Assembly: GCA_023053545.1 (NCBI GenBank)
Contig: JAKZAN010000001.1
Coordinates: forward strand, 7,832,565-7,896,564
DNA length: 64,000 nucleotides
Reading direction: 5' to 3'
Origin: Lepidurus packardi
Lineage: Eukaryota; Arthropoda; Branchiopoda; Notostraca; Triopsidae
Shown: piece by piece, positions 34,250-49,200 of the stretch
Layout: the number at the start of each line of letters is the position of its first letter
How positions within the stretch are numbered: the stretch's first letter is position 1
Translations under genes and position numbers: made by a program
The notes under the pieces: model-generated
What the model was told of the DNA's origin: nothing
Database searches by the model: none
Seen by the model: the letters and a program-made list of their open reading frames with translations, nothing else

Positions 34250-37200
34250 CTAGGAATAAAAAGTTACAAGAAGAATTAGCTGTTACAGTACGCAGCAAGT
34301 TAAATAACTCGTGTGTTAACTTACCTGCATTTCTTTGATATTGAGGCGTGTCGTATCTGCCGATACTTGTCCAACTTCCATCCACATGGTTCGCTTAGTA
34401 TCTTTAATTGCGACGGTGTAACCTTCAATTGCTGCTCCTCCGTCAGATTCAGGGATGCCCCATTCTACGATGATCGAATTGGGTCCAGTAGGTCGAATTT
34501 CTAACGGGGCAGTTGGAGGAGATGGCACAGCTAGATTAAATGAAAGTTTAATTTACACTTCTCGTTCAAAGTTCTCTTTTAATTCTTGAAAAATCTTTAC
34601 TGGCATGAGTCTTCAAGCAGACTTTGTCGGTTTGAGCTGGTGTGCTGAGACCCATTGGGTTTTCAGCTAAGACGCGGAAGAAAAATTCGGACTTTTCTCG
34701 CAAGTTTTGGATACAGTAGAAAGTAACACTGGGTTCCAAGGTCACCACTTTCTCCCACTTATCAACCGAAGCTAATCGCTTCTCGATAATATATCCTAAA
34801 AATAAAACACGTCTGTAATTTAGTTTCTAATAACATTTTCTCGTGTTTTTGTAAATGTCTTGAAATCTTCAATTTCAATTCAATTTCCCTAAGATATAGG
34901 TTTAAACTACATAATTTCTAAGAAACACGCTATACTATCACGATATACTATCGCTATACTATACTATCACGATATACTATCGCTATACTATACTATCACG
35001 TTATACTATCACGCTATACTATCACATGCTATACTATCACGCTATACTATCACACGAGAAATACTATCAGCCATAATCAGCGCAGAAGGCTACCATATCT
35101 TTTGTATTTTACGAATTACTTATTTACCTGTCAACTCGGCTCCTCCTGTGGTAGTAGGCGGCGCCCACTGTAAAGTTACCGAGCGACTAGTGACGTCGTT
35201 AACGGTCAAACTGTTGGGCTGGGATGGTGGTGCTATTTTGACAAATAATTAGAAGAAGGTTTCTATGATATTTTCGTTGGACTTACTTATTCGTTTGCCG
35301 GCAGTAATGGAGTCGTCAGGCGCGAAAGCTGGTCCGTAGCCCATATCGTTCTTAGCAGTAATACGGAAAGAATACGAGGTTCCTTTCTTGAGGGTAGTCA
35401 CTTGGATTAAAGCGGATAATCCATCCGTTACGCCCACTTTCTGCCACGCCTTTTTGCTCACTTCTCGCCGTTCGACAAGGTATTCCGTAATGGGCAAACC
35501 TCCGTTGGATTCTGAAGGTTGCCACCTGAGGGTCAGTGAGGTGTCCATCATGCCACTCACTTCCAAAGGTCCACGAGGTGCTGACGGTTTGTCTGAGATA
35601 TGATACAATTAGTGTCCACTTCTTTAGGATAATCTTAAAAACAAAATTACCAAATTTGCTCTTGATGGTTACGCCATCACTTTCTGTGTAGTCAGACGTG
35701 CCAATAGCATTGGTTGCGCAAATACGGAAGATGTAATCCGCGTTCTCAACTAGGTTCAGGGCTTGGTACGTTAGGACACGACCGTCCACTTCAGCCATTT
35801 TGGTCCACGTATTCTTTTTGAGATCGCATTTTTCAAGCGAATATTTAAATATCTCCAAACCGCCATCATCTGTTGGCGGTTTCCATTCCAATGTTAGGGA
35901 AGTCTTCTCAATGTTCTTGAAGATGAGAGATTCAGGAATGCTGGGTTTGTCTAGTTCCAAATTGATGAAAAAATATTCATTTCCAAAGTTAGGATATTAT
36001 GTTTAGCTTGGCTGTGTGTTTTCTTACCTGTAACTTTGAGCGTTAGGTCAGCCGTGCTGGTACCGACCGTATTGGTCGCTTTCACGGTAAAAGTACCCGA
36101 ATCGTTACGTTCGACTGCTACGATGTCTAAGCAGTGTGTGCTAACGGCAGGCGAAGTGCTCTGACCCGTCAGTATGTACTGGTTCGATTTGTCCAACGAG
36201 GTTTGGTTCTTCGTCCAAGACACTTCTGAGGATGGCCAGGCAGTAATTTTGGCTGTAACTTTCCATGAATTGCCCACTTTCAATTTTTGGACCAAAACCT
36301 TCTTGTCGAACTCGATTTTAGGCAGTTCTGTTTTGTAAAGACAAGATATTTTCAGTACAACTTTACGTAGTTTGAGATCAAGTTAGGATGAACTATTTTT
36401 TACGTTGGACTGTAAGTTTGCAAGTTGTTGTTACTTCGCCGGCTTCGTTCGTAACCTTGCATGTATATTCGCCTTCAGCTTGTTCTGTAGTTTCTGTAAG
36501 CACTAATCTGGCCGTACCATTTTCGAAAAAGGCTCTCGTGGTTTTGAATGGACTGCCATCTTTGAGCCTGGATTGACATCAACGGTAGAATTAAGGTTAG
36601 CTCGTAGTTAGCGTTAAAACGCAGTTGAACTCACCATGTTGTCTTGGGTGTTGGTACCCCGCTTACGACGCAGGAAAGCGTGACGGATTCCTGTAATCCA
36701 ATGACTATGTTTTTCAGAGGATCCAATATAGCAGGCGGTTCTGGTTTGATAGGAGCTGCAATTTTGAAGAAGGCTGAAACACTGGAAGGATCGCTAGAAC
36801 CGATTTCATTGGTTGCCGTCACACGGAAGGCGTATTCCGCATTATAGGTTAGCTTTGTGACGGTGTGTGTTGTTGTCGTTATTAATACGTCCTTATTAAA
36901 GATCGTCCACCTACAAAAAACAATTAATTACACACTTCTGACAAGTTGAAATTACTTTTTGGAAGTCTTTTCCTGGTATTCCAGAATGTAATTAATGATA
37001 CGCGATCCTCCGTCAGACTCGGGAGCTCGCCAGTGTAGCGTAATAGAATCGTTGGCGACTTCCAGACATTCTGGTGAGGTTGGACTGGTAGGTTTTTCTG
37101 CAAATGTAGGAAAACTTTTAGTAGCTACTCTTTGGTGAGATTGCAGCAAGATTTTTACGTAGAATTTTCACTGTGGCTTTAATAGTAACGTCACCGCAGG

Positions 37201-40200
37201 GATTTGATAGTTTGCAAGTATAAGTACCCACGTCTGGCTCATTAGCTTGCTTTATAGTCAACGTGGCAATCGTTGACGAAATGGTCGTAACCGTCTAATG
37301 TAAGAAGTTCATGAGTTAAGGTACTACTTCATAATTTAATTGCTGCTTTTTACTCGTTTGGTTTTTTTGACAGCTTTGCCATTGAACGTCCATTCGGCTT
37401 TGGGTGTGGGCATGCCACTAAACGGAATTTCGATGGTAACATCTTCGCCTTTCTTGACCCAAATCTCTGATTTGAACAAACCAACCTTGGGCGGTGTATT
37501 GATTACTAGAAAAAATAACATTTACAAAATTGTAGCTTATTTTGTTACTTGTATAAACTACCTTCTACAATAAGCGTGGTAGAAGTCTTGATAGTATTGA
37601 GGTCGCAAGTGTATTCGGCCTTGTCTTCCAAAACTGTGGATTTAATTGTCAAGGAACGCGTCTTGTCGTCCACGACCAATGTGTATTTGTCAGATTCCAC
37701 GATCGTTTCGCCATTTCTAAAATAAATTTCGATGAAGTGTGACTGAATGAACGTAAAGTGGAATGTTTACTTGAGCCATTGCACTGAAGCGTCGGGGTTG
37801 GATAGTTGAACTGTGAAAGTAACATCCTGACCCATAGGAATGGTAGTAATTTCGTGCAAGCGAGCAGTAAAGTCGACCGAAGGAGCTAAATGGAATAGCG
37901 TTTAGTGATATGAAGCTACGACTAAGAAAGCGAGTGACAAGAGAGAGAGGCAAAGTACCTGTGACGGTAAGGTGTGAGGTGGTCTTCTGGTCACCAACTC
38001 GACAAGAATACTCGCCCATATCTTCCAACGAGCAATTGTATACCATCAATCTTTGACGCTTCCCGTCGATGGCTAATTGGATGTGCTCAGAAAATTGGAT
38101 TTCCTTATTGTCCTTGAACCAACGCACCAGGGCGTCACCTTTGGTCAATTCAATGTCAAAGACGGCCCTCTCGGTAACCGCCACTTCCACATCTTTCAGC
38201 CGCGTTATAATCTCGGGTGGAAGTTCTGGATGTGTTGTGAAACATTTATAACGAGTACAATTTACGAAAGTTGAGGACTTACCGATTACCGTTAACTCGG
38301 CGGTACACTCTTGGTCACCCAAGGAGCAAGTGTACTCGCCTTCGTCATGGACAGAAGCATTGTGGATGAGCAGCTTGCGTTCCCGACCCTCTCCCGTCAT
38401 TTGGTAACGTTCGACCGCGTTTTCGTCCAAGGGTTCTCCGTCTTTGTGCCAGGTCACTTTGGCTTTGTCGTTGGAAACTTCCACTGCGAAGCTGGCTGAC
38501 TCGCGTTCTTTCACTTCTTGGTCGTGGATCTTTCTGACGAACTCCGGAGACGGTTCTAAATTTCAAAGAAATTTAATTTGTAGTGCCCGGGCAAATAGTG
38601 ACAAATAGCAATCACTAATCTGCTTACCTTGGATCTTCAGTGTACATTCGGTCGTTTGGTCATCAAACGTACACGAGTAAATACCAGCGTGTTCAGGACT
38701 TGCTTTCTTGATTGTCAACTTGTGAACCGTTTCTAAGCTCTCTGGCTTGACTATGCTCGAAGGCGTAATCTTGACTTCGTTGCGATACCAGCTGACTGTT
38801 GTCGGTGTCTTAGTTTCACATTCGAGCGTGACTTGCTTCTTTTCCTCCACGGTAGTGTCAGTTAAAGCCTTTGTGAAAACGCTACAGGAAAAGAAAAAGG
38901 AAATGGTTAAAAAGACTTTTGACGTAATATCGCTGTTACTTTTTGTTGATGCCCACGGCGATTACTGCTGAATGAGAAGCTTTGCCTACGGGATTGCTAG
39001 CAATACATTTGTACTCGCCACTGTCCTTTTCTGGGCGCGCTTCGGCTATTTCCAGTACGTGAGTGTCGTTCTGGCTAGTAATCTGCAAGGTTTTAGTAGG
39101 CTTGAGTCGTTTCCCGTTCCGGTACCAGACCACTTCTGGATTGGGAGAGCCCTTGACCATAGCCACAAGCCTCAACGGAGACCCTTCCTCGATGGTGCTA
39201 TCAGGGAATTTTTCAGTAAACACAGGAGGCTCTTTAGGGGCTAAAAACAATTAAAGTTAGCCCCTATACTGTTTAGATGAAATGACAATTTACTTTGGAC
39301 GGTAAAACTGGCCGAAGTTTGGATTTGGCCACGTTCGTTCTCCGCGTTGAGCATATAGTCGCCATCATCTACAGGAGTTGCTTTGCGGATAATGAGGCTG
39401 TAGTTATCTCCGTCTTCTTTGATAGCCAAGTTTGTCTCCGGACGCAGTTCTACACCGTTGCGATACCACGTAACTGTAGGTCTGGGAATGCCGCTGATTG
39501 TCGCTGTTAGAGTCGCACTATGGTTCTCTGGTACGGTGATACTCTTAAGTGGTTCAATCAGTACCGGGGGTCGCTTCTTGCTTTCTTTAACTTTCACCTA
39601 AGCGCACAAAAGTTTTAATATAAGCTTTTTGTTGCCTTTCTTATTCAATTTACAAGGTTTTCATTTGGGTACGCAAAAAAATTTAAATATTTCTTTGTAC
39701 TTACGTTAAGCACCACGTGGTTTAGACCCTCGCCTTCTTGGTTGCGAGCGATGATATCGTACGTGCCTTCATCGCTGAGCTGCACGTCTTTGATTTGAAT
39801 GATACTGCAGTACATATGAATGTCAGATTGGCTAATGAGCGAAATACGGTCCGTGTTTTTCAGTTTCTTCCCGTTGTGGTACCACGTAACATCAGGCTCA
39901 GGAACAGCCACCAATCGGACCTCCAGCTCAACCGAAGTACCTTCGTCCACGGTCTTGGTCTTGGGGCGCTGTGAAAAGGTAGGTGGAATTCCTTCCAAAA
40001 TGTCGGCTAGGGACGATTCCCTGTAATAAACGGTGTACATTAGTGCTGTCGCCCGTTTTTGAAGCTTAGGATTGAGTGTCTTTTTTATGTTACCTTGATA
40101 AAGATCGACGCGAAGTTAAGGTACTCTCCGATCCGTGATCGGATAAAGGTGTTTCGACTACCAACTCAGCCACACTGGAGGCAAATCCAGCTACGTTCTT

Positions 40201-43200
40201 AGCGACGCACGTAAATCGTCCTGCATCTTCAGGAAATACCTCGATGATAGTTAAACTAGCCATGTTATCATCCGCGTCGTACACAATCTGTAAAAATTAC
40301 TTGGCTTAGCATTATCAAAGGTTGTGAGAAAGAATTTTACCTGGAAATCAGGTGTAGGCTTAATGATGGCGGTTTGCCTAAACCAAGTAATGGTAGGACG
40401 AGGGGTGCCTTCAACCCTGCACTCTAACGTGACTTTGCTTCCGTCAGGTGCCCGAATACTTTTCAGTTTGGTGAGGAACCGGGGTGCCACAACCTTGGTA
40501 CCAGGCTTTGGAGCTACAAGTTAATCAATACTAAGTTTTCTTCGTTTCTTTAGAAATTCAGTAACTTACTGTCGAATACAGGTAGCTTGGCAATCTTCTC
40601 GGTGAGTTTCTCCTCGACGTAATGCGTGTAAGTAACTTCGTCCTTGAGGAAATTGGCCGGTACCCAGCCTGTTTCCTCGGTTAGGTGCTTGCGCACGAAC
40701 CACCAGTCCGAATTGTGGAACTCTTCAGTAAAGAAGGGAATATTTGTTATTAATTTTTGAATTAATGGCACATACACATACGTTCTAGTATTGCTTACCT
40801 AAGATATAGACTCGTTCGCCCTCAACTAAGTGCATGCAATTGTCAGTGTCAGCTTCGAAGGTCGTTAAGGCGTAGAGAAGGTCTCCTTCTTGGATGTCCA
40901 CCGGAACGATTTCCTCGCTAGGCGTTGCTTCCTCTGATTGAGTATAAATGACTTCCTTTTTCAGGCTGAGGCTTGCACCTTCTGCAGATTTAGTCAAAGT
41001 ATTAAAGTAACTGGTTGAGACACGTAAATATAACATTTACCTTGCACTGTTGGAGCAGAGATTTGCGGCTTGGCAGGAATCTTGAATTTCAACGATTCGC
41101 GGACTTCGTCGGAGATTTCCATTCTTGGTTTTGGTTTCGGGACACCGAAGCTAAATTCCTCGTCGACACTCGTGGGTGAAAGTGGGGCGACTTCCTTGCG
41201 TGGTAGGGCAAAGGTAGCCTTACCCTCAACGTCTCGGTCCTCCTCTATTTCTTGCACTTCCCGACGCTGCTTTATGGCTACCGAGTCTTCAATGTCCTCG
41301 ACGCGATACGTTTTAGAAATCTTGCGTCCTTTAAGTTGATAATCGATCTCCTCCGTTTCTTCTTCCTTAGTGGTGAATTCAGCTTCTTCTTTTTCTTCGG
41401 ACTGGATTTTGATTGTCATAGCGTCTGCAGATTCCTCAAACATTTGGGGTTTCGGGGACTTTTTGATAGTTGTAGTAAAGTCTTCTGATACTTCTTCACC
41501 GACCACTTTCCGGTTCTTTTTCATCTTAAGGGACACCTGCGCTTCTGTTTCGATTTCCCCGAACTCTTTAGGCTTGACTGGGGCCTTGACTTTAAAAGAA
41601 GCCTCTTGGGGTTCGCTGTCTAATTCGACTTCTTGTTCGCGTCTTAGTTTTAAAGAGGCCGCGGTTTCCACTTCCTCAGTCACCACAGAGATCTTCTTTT
41701 TGGGTTTGAGACTGAAAGCCGCCTCTTCAGGTTCCTCGTCCACGATTGGTTTGGGCTTTTCTTTCTTCAAAGGTAGCGTGGCGGAGGCTTCCCTTTCGTC
41801 GTATTCCGGCTCTTTAGGTTTCTGTGAAATTTTTCCTACAAAGGCGACGTCTTCGACTTGTTCTTCCACGACCTCTTTCTTGACTGTGAGGGAAACTGCC
41901 ACGTTCTCGTCTTCAGCTACAGTTATTTTAGGTTTGGATGGTTTCCGGATCTTTAAGGCTACCTCTTCGGTAACATCTTCCGGTTGAGGTACGACTTTCT
42001 TTTCGGCTTTGAAGGTCACTGTAGCACTGGTATCTTCGGGTACGGGTTTCACCGGCGCGCCAATCTTAAAAGTAGCGCCAACTTCTTCTTCCTGGGTCAC
42101 TTGCGGTCTGATTTTTAAGGACGCCGTGGCATCATGATCCTCTTTGATCAAAAGCTTCTTTTTAATTACAGCGGAGGTTTCCTCAGTCACCTGTTGTGAC
42201 TGCGAAACTTTCCTAGGTTTAATAGTGATTTCCTCGGAGATTTCTGTCGCGACTGGGGCTTTTGACTCAGCTGCTTTTAAGGTAACAGACTCTTCTTGTT
42301 CGATAATGTCTTGGATTTCTTCGACGACAGGTCTTAATATTATTTTCTCAGAAACGTCCTGCTCTTCAAATTTCTTGGTTGGAAGCGTCTTCAAGGTGAT
42401 ATCCTGAGAGACCTCTTCAACCTGTTGTATCTTTGGCTTCGATTTCTTTAAAGTAATGGTGCTTTCCTCTTCGACATCTTCAGTTGTTTGGGATAGGACA
42501 GGCTTCAGAGTAATTTTCTCGGAGACGTCCTGTTCTTCAACCTTCTTAGACAAATTTGGTTTAAGAGTCACTTGTTCGGTAACCTCTTCAATTTGTTCTT
42601 TCTTTGGCTTCGATTTCTTTAAAGAAATGGTGCTTTCCTCTTCGACGTCTTCAGTCGTATGGGATACGACAAGCTTTAGGGTTATTTTCTGAGCGACGTC
42701 TTGTTCTTCTACTTTCTTCGCGGGAATAGGCTTAAGGGTAACTTCCTCCACAACCTCTCCAGCTTTCTCCTTTTTCGCTTGAGTTTTCTTGAGCGTAATA
42801 TTACTATGTTTCTCTACCTCTTCTGCTGCTTGTGACATTTTAGGTTTGAGGGTGATCTTTGTGCTGGCATCCTCTTCTTCAACTTGTTTGGCAGAGATTG
42901 GTTTAAGGGTGATTTGTTCAGCGACTTCTTCGACTTGCGACTTCTTCGGCTTCGGCTTTTTCAACTTGACCTCCATTTGTTCTTCGACTTCTTCCACTTT
43001 TTTCTCAAGCACGGGCTTCAGTGTTATTTTTTCTTCCACTTCTTCCACTTTAGGTTTGGTGGGAATTGGCTTAAGTGTGACTTGCTCAGACACTTCTTCA
43101 GTATGCTGTATCTTTGGAGTAACTTTCTTTAAGGTAACTGTTTCCTCGTCTTCGACGGTTGGTTTGAGCTTAGGTACTTCCAGAATACCTTTTTCAGTCT

Positions 43201-46200
43201 CGGGGCTCTTCTGTTCAACATTCTTAAAAGTAACACTTTCAGTGACGTCTTCAGTTGCTGTTACCAATTTCTTAGGTTTCTTAACTACCGCCTTCTCAGT
43301 TTTAACCTCAGTGACTGTAGGCTCAGCTAACTTGGGTGTTTCGGTGCTTTTAGCAAGTTTAAGTTCAGGAACTTCTTCCTTTGTAACTACTGTAGAAACT
43401 TCGGGGGTAACTTGTGAAACAGTTACAGTTTTTTGTAGTTCAATAGTTTGTTCGGGTTTGGCGGAGTCAGGACGCTCCAAGGTAATTTCAGTTACAGTCT
43501 CCTGTACGGTGGTGCTCGTAATATCAACAGCCTGCATTTGCGAAAGCTCAGAATCTGCTTCGACAGAGTCTGTTTTCGATTGTGTCAATTCCGCGGTGGT
43601 TTCCTGGGTCTCAGTCGGACCTATGGTAACGGCTTCCTTGCGTTTGATTTTTGTTTCAGCTGTTTTGTTTTCGGTAATCGGTTGGGGCTGTATTGCTGCC
43701 ACCGTAGACGTTACAGTGTCTTCCTGTTCTTGCGAGGCGACATGCAGAGCAGGAAGAACTGGTTTTGCAGGAGCTGTCTGTAAATGTGTTTCGGTTACTG
43801 TGGCGATTCCCTGCTCAGTAGTTAGCAATTCGGATGCTAACTCAGTATGCAAAGGCACTGCAGCTTTTAATTGCCCAGGAGCTAGCTCTGTCAAGGTTTC
43901 GGAAACCGTGATACTTTGTTTTTCAGAGACCGAGGGCTTAGCCGAGACTCCTACTTCGGAAGGTTTTGGGACTATTCCTGTAGTCATGTCGCTAGTTATT
44001 ACTTGCGTGACTTGTACGGACTCGAGGGTGTCTGGCTTTGAAGAGGCTTGGCCCGGATGGATTTGGCCCAAGTCGGTAAATTCTCCCTCCTTTAACTGAG
44101 TCTGGGTAGTTGAAACGACAGCAGTCTTACGTTTGGTAATAGTCTGGGCCGCAGAAAGTTTGACGCTCGCAGGGGTCGCGTCCTGAGGCAAGGTTGGGAT
44201 GTGCTGCTCAAGAGTTGTCATGCTCACAGTCATTGATTCCCGGGTAGGAACGACTTCACTGGCTTGGACAGCGAAGGGGGACTTACCGGCCTGGAATTCG
44301 GATTCGGAAATATTTACTTCCGCAAGCGACACGGAAACTGCCTCTTGGCTGGACAAATTTGTAATGGCCTTGGTTGGTTTGGGTATTTCGACATTCTCCA
44401 TGGTTCCTTCACGAAGTTGGGTCTCTACCTGGGAGGTAGAGGCCACTATTCTGGATTGAATAATTGGCTGAGCAGATTCTGGCACTGGCTTGAGCTTTCC
44501 TTCGAAATCCTTGGTTGTGTCTTGGGTTTGAACTTGTTGAACGCTGATAGTCTGCTTCTCTGTAACCGAAAGTTGTGCTTGCTTGACGGCAGGGACAGTC
44601 TGAGGTTTCAGCTCGCCCGCGTGCTCCTTCACCATCACATCTGTAACAGCCATTGAGTCTTTAGATGGCATGGAAACACTGGGATATTCCATGGTGGGGT
44701 AATCAAACGGGTCCAAAAGAACAGGGGCAGGGGGCTCTACGTTTACTTGATCTACTACAGCAGACAGCATGCCACTCAGGGGACTGGAAATGCTGGTATC
44801 AAGGAAATTGGACTTGGGTAACAAGGGTAGAGACAAACCTTCAGTCAAATCACCGGATGTAACAATCGTAATATCAATATGGTCGGAAGGGGTGAAGACG
44901 GGTTGGATTTGGAAAGCAGCCACGTGTGAAACTTTATCTGGCAAAGGGGTTTCTTTGAGGTTTGTCTCTACCTGAGACACTACAAGTTCTCGATTTTTCC
45001 GGTCAGATATGCCTAAAGTAGCGTATTCAGGGGAGGGTATTTGACCTTTGACCTCTGGTACTGCGCTACTGCTGACCGCATCCTGCGTGACCTGTGGGAC
45101 TAGTAAGGCGGTTTCTGACAAGGTTTGGTAACTGGGGGTTTGCTGGTTGGGAATGATTAATTGTTCTAATTTACCCTCGCTTTCGTTAACTCGTACTTCA
45201 CTAACTGAGGCATGAGGTCTTTCTATTGCAGAACAGACAGCGCTTTGTAAAACAACTACTGCCTCCTTGGGTAAGTTGACTTGTCCTTCTTTCTGTGCAG
45301 TATTAACTTCTGTTTGGGATGCGACAGGAAATTCGGAGATGGCGGGTGAAGCAGTTTGTACAACTGGTTGGGAAAACCGGGGCAAATATCCTTCAACCAG
45401 ACCGAGGTGAATTTCAGACACGTTGGGTAGCAAAGTAAGGTCCTTAAGGTCAAGGGTAGCTGTTTGTTGAGGAACACTGTCGGCGATTTCATGAACACCG
45501 GTCGTTTCGGCCAGTTCAACTTCGCCAACTGAAGGGAGTGTCAGAGATGGGAAGGTTATGGCTGCGGTTTGGGGCAAAGGAACCGAGGGTTGGTCAAACA
45601 TACCTTCTTTTTGTGACACTTGTGCTTCTCCTACAGAAGGCAGAACTAGGTTAGGCATACTAACAGCAGCTTGCTGCCCTGCCGGTACTATAGCTTCTGC
45701 GAATGTGCCTTCAGCTTCCACCACATGTGTTTCTGATATTGATGGCAGCTCCCGTTGTACCAAGGTGAAGTCCGCCTTTTGCTGAACTGGTTTGCTGGCG
45801 TCGGGTATTTGCGTCTCTTTCAAATTAGACAGGACCTCCGTTACTTGTGTTGTCATTAGCTGGGACACTGATACGGACGCTGCTTTTCGCGCAGGCGCTT
45901 CTTCTTTGGCGAGTTTACCAAGGGTATCTGACGTTTTTACTTCCGCCACAACAGGCGCTGTCATTTCTTGAATGACCAGGCCAGCTTTCTGTTGGGTTGC
46001 CGATACTTGCTGGACTAATTTTCCTTCAGACTGACCCGTTTGCACTTCACCTACCATCGGTAAATCTAAATGTCCGAATGAAACATTCGCCTGCTGTTCT
46101 TCTATTACGGAGATATCGTCTAAACCACTACAAGCCAACGCAGTTTCTACTTGGGATACTTGGCCCACCGGAAAGCTATTATTCGTTAGGGAGAAAGCTG

Positions 46201-49200
46201 CTTGTTGTTGTTTCGGCTGCTGAGCCCCTTCCCAGGTTTCTTCACGCTGACCAGCATGCACTTCGGAAGTCGTCGAAGCTAGGAGCATATTTGTAGAGAC
46301 AATGGCACTACGCTCTGTTGGACGCGAAAGTTCTTCCAGTGTTCCTTCTCTTTGATGAGTCTCGACTTGGTTGACCACGTGAGTAGGTCTATCAGAAATA
46401 CTTACTTTGGCGGATTGTGAATCAACCGTTTTGTCCTCTTTCATGCTGGTTTCTTTGTCAGTCGCATATACTTCGTGTACTGAAACTACGTTACGGTCAG
46501 TGATGCTAATGCCAGCTGACTGCTCTGTGGGAACGATATGCGCTAAAACGATACCCTCAAGTTCACTTGAAATCGTTTCTGCGACGATATGTGCGACGGT
46601 TTCATTGATCAAGAAACGAGCTTTTTGTTCGGCTGGTACCGAAAGGGCTGATAAAACGCCTTCTCTGTCAACAGTGGCATGTTCACTCACTACAGCAGTA
46701 TCGTGTAATCGAGCGCTGGTTGTTGCTTGAACGCTGAGTACTGGCGCCGCAGTTTTTAATTCCTGTTCGCTGTTGAAAATCATGGTATCGGCAACTTGGA
46801 CTGACTCTAATGCTGTAGTAAAAGGTGTCAGTTTTTGCATCGCACCAGCCTTGAAGTCGTCCAAGTCAGATTCACGATACGCTGTCTCCACCGTAGAAAC
46901 TGATAAAGGCATTAGCTGGTCAAGGACTTCGGAAGCGATCTTGCTTGACGGAAAGGTATCGCGTGTCAGCTCAGACTCCTGCATACCGTGGAAAACTTGC
47001 GTCACCGTAACAATCTTATGCCCCTCAATCTGGACGGTATTATTTTCGAGTTGCTGTGCATGGGAAGGCTTAAATTCAGAGCTATGGTCCATCGTTTGAC
47101 TCTGTAATGTAATGGCAGCTTCGCGGGTCTGTACTTGCATCTCTATGCGTTCCTGGGTTACAGGTTTTGGCAGAACTAATACTTCCTCTTTCATTTGGGC
47201 TGTGACTTGTTGGATTTCTAAGGTCCGCTGTTCATCTTGGGTAGCCTGAGCTGTTTGCCCTTTGTTAGGTACCCAGTCTTCAAGCTTGGCTTCCTTTTGC
47301 AGAACTTCAACCTGACTGCGTCCTGCGGTTTCGTAGGAAGAAATAGCTGGCTTTCCTGTTTGAGTAATTGGTTTGCTGTGCGCCATTACGTCTGTACGTT
47401 CGTCCGTGAATGCTTCTTGAACTGTAACCGCAGATTGAGCCTGTAAAGAAATAAATTGAAAAATGTCACTACTTATTATTTACTCTGTCCATATACTTAC
47501 AAATTCAGAATGAGAGACTGTAACTTGCTGGGTAAGTTGGGTCACCCGGCTGAAGTCCGCAGGTGCTGAACCTGGAACGACTTCTTCGACAGCTAAAGCT
47601 TTGAATTCGGAAAGTATTGTCTTGGCTTGAGAGGAAGATGCTAAGTCTTCCCGCTTGTACTCAGATTCTTGATGTAATTCTTGATTCTGCGACGAAACAA
47701 TTGCTTCTCTAGGTACCATGTCAAATTTGGCGACCTGGGTGGCCAGTTTCATGGAAGCGTGATCACCTTCTGTTTCTTGTATCAGCACTTCAGACACAGA
47801 CAAAGACTGCAAGTTACTGACTTTCATGTTGGCCGTGGAGGTCACAGCGTTGGGTGCGAGTTCCAACCTACCGGTACTGTCCTCAACCCTGGTTTCTAAA
47901 AGAGTCACAGGTTCAAGAGTCGACATGGTTAAGCGGCACTCGTTTACTAAATGTTTGTTTAATTCGAAACACGCTAAGGAGTCTGGCATGACCTCTGTCC
48001 TGACCTCTTCCGTTGTGATGCTTTGTGTGACTACCATGGAACTGGCAGCGTGTTGGGAAGTGTCGGATAATGCGTGCTTGACAAACTCAACTTCTCTGTC
48101 AATACTGTCCGTCGTATTGACTTGAATGTTTGAATGTGTAGTAATACTAGGTTCTACTAATTCACCAGAGGGTAGCTTAAACGCCTGGAGTTTTCCAGGG
48201 ACGTCCGAAGCTGATACTATACTCACTTGTGCGATAGTTTGCTCACTTACTTCAACGGTGGCCGTTTTGCTTTCGGGTAGAATTTGTTGAGGAAGCAATT
48301 CTTCTTTCGACCCCAAAATAATTTCTTTAACTGAAGGCGTTTCGTTAGTTTGAATACTAGTATTGGCAGTAAAAGATGTCGCTTTCTTGTCCTCCGGACA
48401 GTCGGTTTCGTTCGCATGAGTAGAAGCCTCTTCGACTTCCAATGCTTGGAAGGGTACTACGGACTGAACAGCCGCTCCGGTTGCTACTTCGGGTTTTTCA
48501 ACACGACCCTCCAAAGACCCAGTGACGACGGAAAAGGACACGGCAGCCACCTGGCTTTCGTATAAGAGTTTAGCTGTTTGTAACGCTGCTGGAGTCTCTA
48601 GGACAAGTTTTTGCGTAGAGGATTCGACCAAAGTTTCTTTTACTGCAGGAGCGCTAAGTTCGTCTACTTGTAAACCTGCTTTTTGCAGAGCAGGCTGAGG
48701 ATCAGGCTGAAATGCACTTTCTGACTCGCCTGAAATAGGCTGTTGCACGACTAGAGTAGCGTTAGTCGAAGTAACGACTTTTGGTAATTGCTCTGCCGGT
48801 TTAATTTCTGTTAGTGGAGCAGGTTGCTGTTCCATTGCTGTGGTGGTAACTTGGGAAGCTTTCAAGCCAGAGACCAAATGTCTTTGGGCGGCTTCGGCTT
48901 CAGGTCGAGTCGAGGGTTTCAACTGGGCTTCGCGGTCTGTTGTGGTCACAGTCTCCACCGAAATGCATTCGACGGTTTCTACTGTAGAACGTGGCTGAAC
49001 GGTTTGGGGCTTAAAAGCCTTCTGAAACTCGCCCTCGGATTCCAGAACTTGACTTGTTTCTTTGGCGGCCATTGATAGTGTAGAAAGAGTTGCTCGAGCT
49101 TCATCAGTGGTAGGAGCTTTCAGGCCAACGTAGGTCGTCGTTGATTCTGTTACTTGCGTCGTCATAGTTTCAACTGCTTCGGTGCTGCCTAAAGAAATAC

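Noticed and set aside
42789..44099. 436-codon open frame on the plus strand (serine/threonine-rich)
   Set aside because: It is exactly antisense to the repetitive sallimus coding exon, and its low-complexity serine/threonine-rich translation follows from the repeat composition. The other plus-strand frames in 41-61 kb have the same cause.
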